A DNA stretch of 34,145 nt, taken from positions 1 through 34,145 of the forward strand of contig RBNI01000300.1 of NCBI GenBank assembly GCA_003990745.1, read 5' to 3'. Within the stretch, counting starts at the first letter, position 1; every line of letters begins with the position of its first letter. The notes beneath the pieces were generated by a model. It did no database searches. It had not been told where the DNA came from and saw only the letters and a program-made list of their open reading frames with translations. Below are positions 28,805-34,145 of this stretch, piece by piece. The position numbers and the translations under genes are program-made. Source of the stretch: Jimgerdemannia flammicorona (lineage: Eukaryota > Mucoromycota > Endogonomycetes > Endogonales > Endogonaceae).

Positions 28805-30829
28805 ATGGTGACCGACAGGCAACCTGAGGTGCATACTGGGCAGAGTGGCCCAAGTGCTTTTGACTGGCAGCAGGTGGGGAGGGGCCCAGGCCTGGGGGGG
28901 GGTATGAGGGGGCTGCTGGCCGGCAGATGTGGAAGGGGTGGAGGAGGTGGCGGAGGCTTGGGATCTGGGAGGGTGAGTTTTGCAGAGACAGTGAAGGGGA
29001 GACAACAGGCATCAGGGCTAGAGAGCTGGCTGAAGAAGGGCAAGGAGACTGAGAAGGTATTGGTGCAGGGGAGAGCAGCCCTTGGAAGGGGGGGCAGTGG
29101 AGCTGGGGGAGTAGTGGCTGGGGGGAGTGTGACTGCTGATGGTGATGGGACTGTCGATCTGGAAAAAAATCCAGATGTGATGGCTGATGGTGTGGCTGAG
29201 CGGCTGAGGCTTAGAAGACAAGGGGACCTGGTGGATGGGGTGATGGGTCTGGTGGTGACCCCGTTGCTCAAGAAATCGATTTCAGCATTCGCGGTTACAC
29301 TGTGCTTCTGGGGCCTAGTGGTGACAGTGAAAATGGTGCTGGGGCTCATTGCTAAGCAGGTGGCAGGAGCTGCATCGGTGAAGTTTTTGAAGGGACTGGA
29401 GGGAGTGGAGGTGGGTTTTGAGGAGGCGGCACCATTGGAGGAGGTACTGAAGGTTGGATTGGTAGTTGGAGAGGTGTGTGTTCCGATGGCATGCTGTCTG
29501 AAGTGGGATCCTAGGGTGGTCCAACTGCTGGTGAAAGGAGTGCCGACGGTGATAGCAATGGAGACGAGAAAGAGGATTGAGGACTTCATGGCAGAATATG
29601 GAGAGGTAGTAGATATCGGATTCAGGGTCTGGGAAGGGACTTCGCTCAGGACTAGTGATGTAGATGTGCAGATTAGGCTGGCTGGGAAGGAAGCTACCAG
29701 GAAGGTGAGGGACTGACCTTCAGCGATGGTCTGGGGAGTGATTTTGTGTAAGGTGATGAGGGTGAAGGGAAGTGAGAAGGAGGAGGAGGATTTATTGGAG
29801 GTGCTAGAAGAGTTGAAGGGTGCTGTAGAGAGACGAGTGAAGGCTTGGGCAGTCTTCGAGGAGTTGATGCATTTGAAGGTAGTGGATGGAAAGCGGATTC
29901 GAATGAACAAAATACAGTGGGAAAGGGCTCAGGGGCGTAAGAGGCAGAAAGAGCTGCTGGCCAAACTGGACAACAGACCACTGGGGAATGCGAGCAAGGT
30001 GAAGAGCACTGGGGGAGCTGGAGCAAGTGTCTGGGCTGGCGAGGGGGAGGGGAAGGACAGGAAGAAGGCAGGGGAGACCATGGAGAAGGCGGGTATGGAT
30101 CCGTATGCTGATGGCACGTTTGAGGTCTGGGAGGAGGACTGAGAGGGCTCCCCTACCCCCACCCCGCTTATCAGGTGTGGCCCAGCTTCCCAAAACAGAG
30201 TGGTCGAAGATGTGCTGATGCGAGGGGCCCAGAGGGTGCAATTCGGAGTTCCGGAGGTGGTGTATGGAGGACAGGTGATGGCGACTGGTGAGGAGGAACT
30301 GGTGGATGTCTCAGAGGTATGGGGTGAGGCGGCAAGTGTTGGAGCTGACACCACAATGTTGGATGGTGGGAGGCCAGCGACTCCAGGGGGGAAGGAGGTG
30401 GGGAACTTACTTTGGATGTGTTGGATGATGGATAACCTGGCGGCGGAAGAGTTGGGGGAGGTGGACTTGCGGGTGATGAGCGATGAGCACTGGGCAGGAA
30501 TACTACTGGGGGATAGCATACAGAAGGCATTGAAGGCAGAAATTCTTGCGGTGTACCTGGAGGAGGAAGGGTATGAGGTGGATAAGGAGAGAGAGGCGGA
30601 GATGGCAGTTGTTGCTGGAGAGAGGGCGGAATACTGCTGGAATGAGCACCATGGACTGTAGCTCTGGCAGGAGGCTTGTGTAGAATACCGAGAGGAGTTC
30701 GAGGAGAAGGCAGATGGAGAGATGACTGAACTGCTGGCTGGATTGGAGGCTCAGAGGGCAGAAGAGGAGGAGGTGGCTGCAGAACACAATCTGGATATGG
30801 CACAGGAGGAGATGGGCATGGAGCAGTAG
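28805..30829 (+). pseudogene. LINE L2 ORF1 (RNA-binding, nucleocapsid-like)
   Basis: One frame of 675 codons from ATG 28805 to TAG 30827-30829, with stops at 29714 (TGA), 30140 (TGA) and 30659 (TAG) and no frameshift. The N-terminus is Gly-rich, then SFAETVKG, a common ORF1 signature in fungal LINEs. Residues about 235-300 (VVQLLVKGVP ... EDFMAEYGEVVDIGF ... VDVQIRLAG) have the strand-helix-strand spacing of an RRM-like fold, which is my inference. A coiled, Glu/Lys-rich stretch follows (EKEEEDLLEVLEELKG, then QWERAQGRKRQKELL). The C-terminus is Glu-rich. I see no CCHC knuckle. The TGA at 29714 is TGG in L1 and D, so it is new. ORF1 proteins coat LINE RNA and aid target-primed reverse transcription. 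Confidence 0.82.
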
Positions 30830-30859
30830 AGATTATTTGACAACAAAACATATTTCATC

Positions 30860-33800
30860 ATGAACAGTACAACCAACATTTTATCTTTAAATGTGAATGG
30901 GTTACGGGGGGCTACTTGATGTAGGAACATTTTTACTTGGATGAAGAGATTGGAGGCCAATCTCTTCCTCTTGCAGGATGTTAGGTGTGAGGATGATTTG
31001 GATAAGATGGAGTGGACGAAGGAATGGGGAGGTGTGGTGGTCTGGAAGGGCAAGGTCAGGATTTTGGTTTGGAAAGGCAGAGGGGAGATACAGGATATGA
31101 GGAGCTGGAGAGAGAGACTAGTTTGGAGAGAGTGGATTCGTGCAGGTTGGGAGCCAGTTACAGTTGGCTCCTACTACTGCCCTGCGATATGGGGTGAGTG
31201 GGTAGATTGGATGAAAGGTCTGTTGGAGAGTGGGAGCTTTGTGGAGGCTGGGGTGGATATGCTGGGGGGTGATTTCAATATGGTTCAGGACATACTGTTG
31301 GATAGAACAGATGGAGGTCGAGGTACTGAGAGTAGGAGTGGAGGACTGGTGGCATGGGAGGAGGTAGAGAGACTAAGTGCACTGGTAGATGCTGGTCGGG
31401 AGTGCTGGGGGAATAGAAGGGTTTATACACATTGGGCAGGGGGTCTGGGGATGAGGATCGACTAGATTCTGACAGCCAGCTGCTGGGGCCTAGATATTTG
31501 GAAGTTACTGGAGGTAGAATGGTGTCCATGGTCAGATCACTGGGGGCTTTTGGGACAGAGGCGATTTGGGGGAAGCGGGGATGGGCCTGGACATTGGCAC
31601 CTCAATTCCTCTTTGTTAGATGATAAGACCTGGTGGGATGAGTGGGCTAAGGACATTCAGCTGAGGGTGGAGGACTGGCAGCAGGAAGGAGCCTCAGTTG
31701 GGGTTCGGTGGATGAGGATGAAGGAGATGGCCAAGATTTACAGGAGTGAGGCTGGCAAGGAGGCAGGGAAGCAGAGGAGGCATAGAGTGCATTGGGCTTC
31801 TACTAGACTGACTAGGCTTCTGGAGGAGTGGGCGAGGTTGAAGATACTGGAGGGAGAAGAAGATTGGAGGTTAATGAGGGCGAAAATGGAGGTTGTGAAA
31901 CTACAACAGGTACTGTGGGAAGAGGAAGAGGCAAGGGTATAGAGCTTGGCAGCACGGCTCCGCTGGCAGGATTTGGAGGAAGGGGAGAGGCCTTCCAAGT
32001 TTCTTATAAGGGCTCTTAGGGCAAGGCAGGTACAGCAACAGTGGGAAGAGGTGTTAGACTCTGATGGTATACTGGTACATGGTGTACAGGACATTCTTGG
32101 ATCGCTGAAGGAGAGATGGAGTGGATTGTGGAGTGAGGAGGAGGGTGGGGCAGATGATGAGACCATTGCCTGAGCATTGGAGGATTGGCACCCACCACAA
32201 GTCGAGGGGCTAGATGGCCTGGTGATGCCAGTACAGGAAGATGAGATACATCAGATTCTTGCTGCAACAACACCGGGGACAGCACCTGGAGAGGATGGTC
32301 TGCCCTGGGACTTTTGGAAGCGAATGGTAGGAGTCCCAGGGGTGATGGGGGAGATGATAGCATTGTGCGACTCCATTCTTCAGACCGGGAGATGGGTGGG
32401 GGAGCAGGACCTTGGGCTGGTGACACTACTGTACAAAAACAAAGGAAGGTGGGAGGATTGGAAGAATTGGCGGCTGATAATGTTGCTAGATATGGACAGG
32501 AAGTTGGTGACTAAGGTGGTAGTGGCGAGACTACAGAAGGTGGCCCAGCAAGTCGTGGGTATTGAGCAGAGGGGATTTGTGAGTGGGCGGCTCATCAGGG
32601 ATGGCACTGCCTGGGTATATGGAGTTATTGAAGGGGCAAGAGCATGTGGATTGGATGGGCATCTTGTCTTCTTGGACCAGGAGAAGGCTTACAACCGAGT
32701 GCGAAGAGTCTGGTTGGCAAAAGTTTTGGATAGGATGGGGGTTCCGTCCCAATTCTGGTCAGCGATGGTCAGCCTACTGGAAGGAAGTAGGGCGGTGCTC
32801 ATGTGTAATGGGCATAGAGGGGTAGCATTCCCCTTGGGCAGGGGGGTGCCCCAGGGGGACCCACTGTCTCCCATTTTGTATGCTCTTTCTCTGGAACCCC
32901 TTATGGATAGAATTAGGTGGAGGATAGAAGGACTCTCTGTCTTTGGCATAGGATGGAAAGTTGGGGCCTTTGCAGATGACATGGTGGTTGGTTTGGGTTT
33001 GATTGCTGATGTTGAAGAGCTCAAGAAGACTGTAGAGTGGTATGAGGAGAACTCAGGAGCGAAGTTGAATTGGCATAAATGTGAAACAATGGTGCTTGAC
33101 AATGGTCTGGTGGGAGGGGAGGTTATAGGAATGATTGTCTCCACGGATGAAGCGGTGCAGTACTTGGGCATCTATCTGTCGGTCTACAGGTCAGATCTGC
33201 CCAGGCTTTGGTGGGAGCAGAAGATTGGAATCTGGGAGGAGACCCTGTGGAGTTGGGGGGGAAGACATTTTTCTCTGACAGGACAGGTCTCGATTTTGAA
33301 TGTCTACTGGTTGCCGAAGTTGTGGTACTTGGCATATCATCTGGACTTCCCAGCTTGGGTGGTGAAGAGACTGGTGAAGTCTATGAAAGGATGGATTTGA
33401 GTGGGAAGGCGGAGTCAGATTGGTTGGGAGACCTTGTCCCTACCAGTGGCGAGAGGTGGCCTTGGGCTGGTTGACTTCCCAAAAAGGTTACACTGTTTGC
33501 GAGCATGGTGGCTAAAGAGGGCAGTGGAATTACGAGGAGGTGGTTGGGTTCCTCTGCTACAGAAGATCTGGGAGAGGCGGACATCACCAAGGGGTGCAAC
33601 TGGGGATCTCCTCGTATTAGTTGGACTTCGGGATACTAAGCAACTGCGGTATAAAGGATTTTGGTGGGGGATAGCAGAGGGGGTACACCACATTGGAATT
33701 CATTGGCAAGGGAATGAAGGAGAGGAGGACTGGGACCCAGCGATGTGGAGATGAGATCGTATACTGCTGGGTGGCACTCCTTTAATTGAGTTTGACATTG

Positions 33801-34145
33801 GTGATGGAATGGAATGTCAAAGGGGACCAGGCCAGGATCTGTGGCCAAGTGGTTGGCAAGGAGTTGGAATTGGCGAAGAGTGGGACTGGCATGGTGTTTG
33901 GACTTGGAGTGCCACAGTGAGAAAGTGGATGCCGCCAAAGTACTGGGTGGTCTGGTGGCGCATACTGTGGAGGAATGTGATGCTCAACTTTCACTCAGGG
34001 CACCTTATCGTAGGGGGTTGCTTCAACTGTGAGGAGTGTCATAATGTAGGGCAGGAGGGGGGTTGTGTACAGATGCCTGAACATTGGCTAGGAGAGTGTG
34101 AGGTGTTGGGGGATTTCTGGCGGACAATTGGGGAACATTTGGGGG
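30860..34145 (+). pseudogene. LINE L2 ORF2 (endonuclease, RT, zinc finger), partial
   Basis: It starts at ATG 30860, 30 nt after ORF1 and in the same frame, and is still open at the window edge (1095 codons). Stops lie at 30917, 31463, 31940, 32171, 33398 and 33752; no frameshift. The APE-like endonuclease begins ILSLNVNGLRG and shows GGDFNMV, MRID (followed by a stop where the RIDR motif has Arg) and SDHW. RT (about 32240-33150): LYKNKGRWEDWKNWRLI, GFVSGRLIRDG, FLDQEKAYNRV, GVPQGDPLSP, and the catalytic FADD at 32969-32980, all intact. Thumb: YLGIYLS, ILNVYWLPKLWY. A Cys/His zinc-binding region lies at about 34020-34110 (CFNCEECHN ... EHWLGEC). No RNase H is seen, and D suggests there is none. 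Confidence 0.9.

Larger units (their letters stand above)
28723..34145 (+). mobile_element. Tad1/I-like LINE L2, 5'-complete, runs off the window
   Basis: A non-LTR retrotransposon with an 82-nt leader, ORF1 and ORF2 (APE-type endonuclease, RT, zinc finger). It is GC-rich and shows little of the C>T/G>A decay seen elsewhere, but still has nine internal stops. Alignment with LINE D predicts that the element ends in a poly(A) tract about 0.45-0.5 kb past the window edge. The sense strand is very rich in G and poor in C. Confidence 0.9.

Noticed and set aside
28747..29910. A 387-codon minus-strand frame, and other long minus-strand frames at 28032-30851
   Set aside because: Opposite to LINE ORF1. 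The sense strand is so purine-rich that its complement has few stops. The encoded sequence is Ser/Pro/Thr-rich filler, and ORF1 on the + strand has homologs in L1 and D.
1..34145. Host genes, tRNA, rRNA, CRISPR
   Set aside because: No cloverleaf, rRNA-like block, spaced repeat array or non-transposon protein was recognised. Weak tRNA-derived SINE parts in AT-rich areas cannot be excluded by eye.

Overview
This window is a stack of nested retrotransposons. I see no host gene, rRNA, tRNA or CRISPR array. The mix is Ty3/gypsy LTR elements, Tad1/I-like LINEs, and very AT-rich relics in which C and G have largely become T and A. CpA>TpA and TpG>TpA changes are frequent, with CAG/CAA>TAG/TAA and TGG>TAG/TGA stops. 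This fits a repeat-rich compartment of a filamentous ascomycete that uses (or used) repeat-induced point mutation. I cannot name a species.

Layout. (1) 1-903 and 9589-12654 are the two halves of gypsy element C, so decayed that it is recognised only by alignment to its sisters. (2) 904-9588 is gypsy element A (+ strand, about 1.5 kb LTRs), inserted inside the gag of C. (3) 11584-11932 is a small AT-rich element with inverted ends, inserted in the dUTPase region of C. (4) 12655-13389 is an unidentified AT-rich stretch holding an 83-bp tandem duplication. (5) 13390 to about 18560 is LINE D on the minus strand, heavily mutated, with a 128-bp poly(A)-tailed insert at 14173-14300. (6) 18561-18981 is unassigned. 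(7) 18982-27740 is gypsy element B (minus strand), the sister of A. (8) 27741-28722 is the 5' end of a + strand LINE (L1) that cuts the 5' LTR of B. It is followed directly by a second LINE of the same family (L2, 28723 to the window edge), which is GC-rich and hardly mutated.

How the parts work. A and B encode the usual gypsy machinery: Gag with a zinc knuckle, protease, RT, RNase H, and integrase with an HHCC finger, DDE core and GPF/Y tail. They also carry a dUTPase-like domain with all five family motifs between protease and RT. The most unusual feature is that each of the four LTRs carries the same roughly 272-277-codon reading frame inside U3, upstream of the LTR TATA box. Across two elements it is broken only by point stops, and in the two best copies all length differences are multiples of three. 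I found no known domain in it. All genes here are pseudogenes at nucleotide level, so functions describe the ancestral elements. Relative ages from nesting and decay: C and D oldest, A and B intermediate, the LINE pair youngest.
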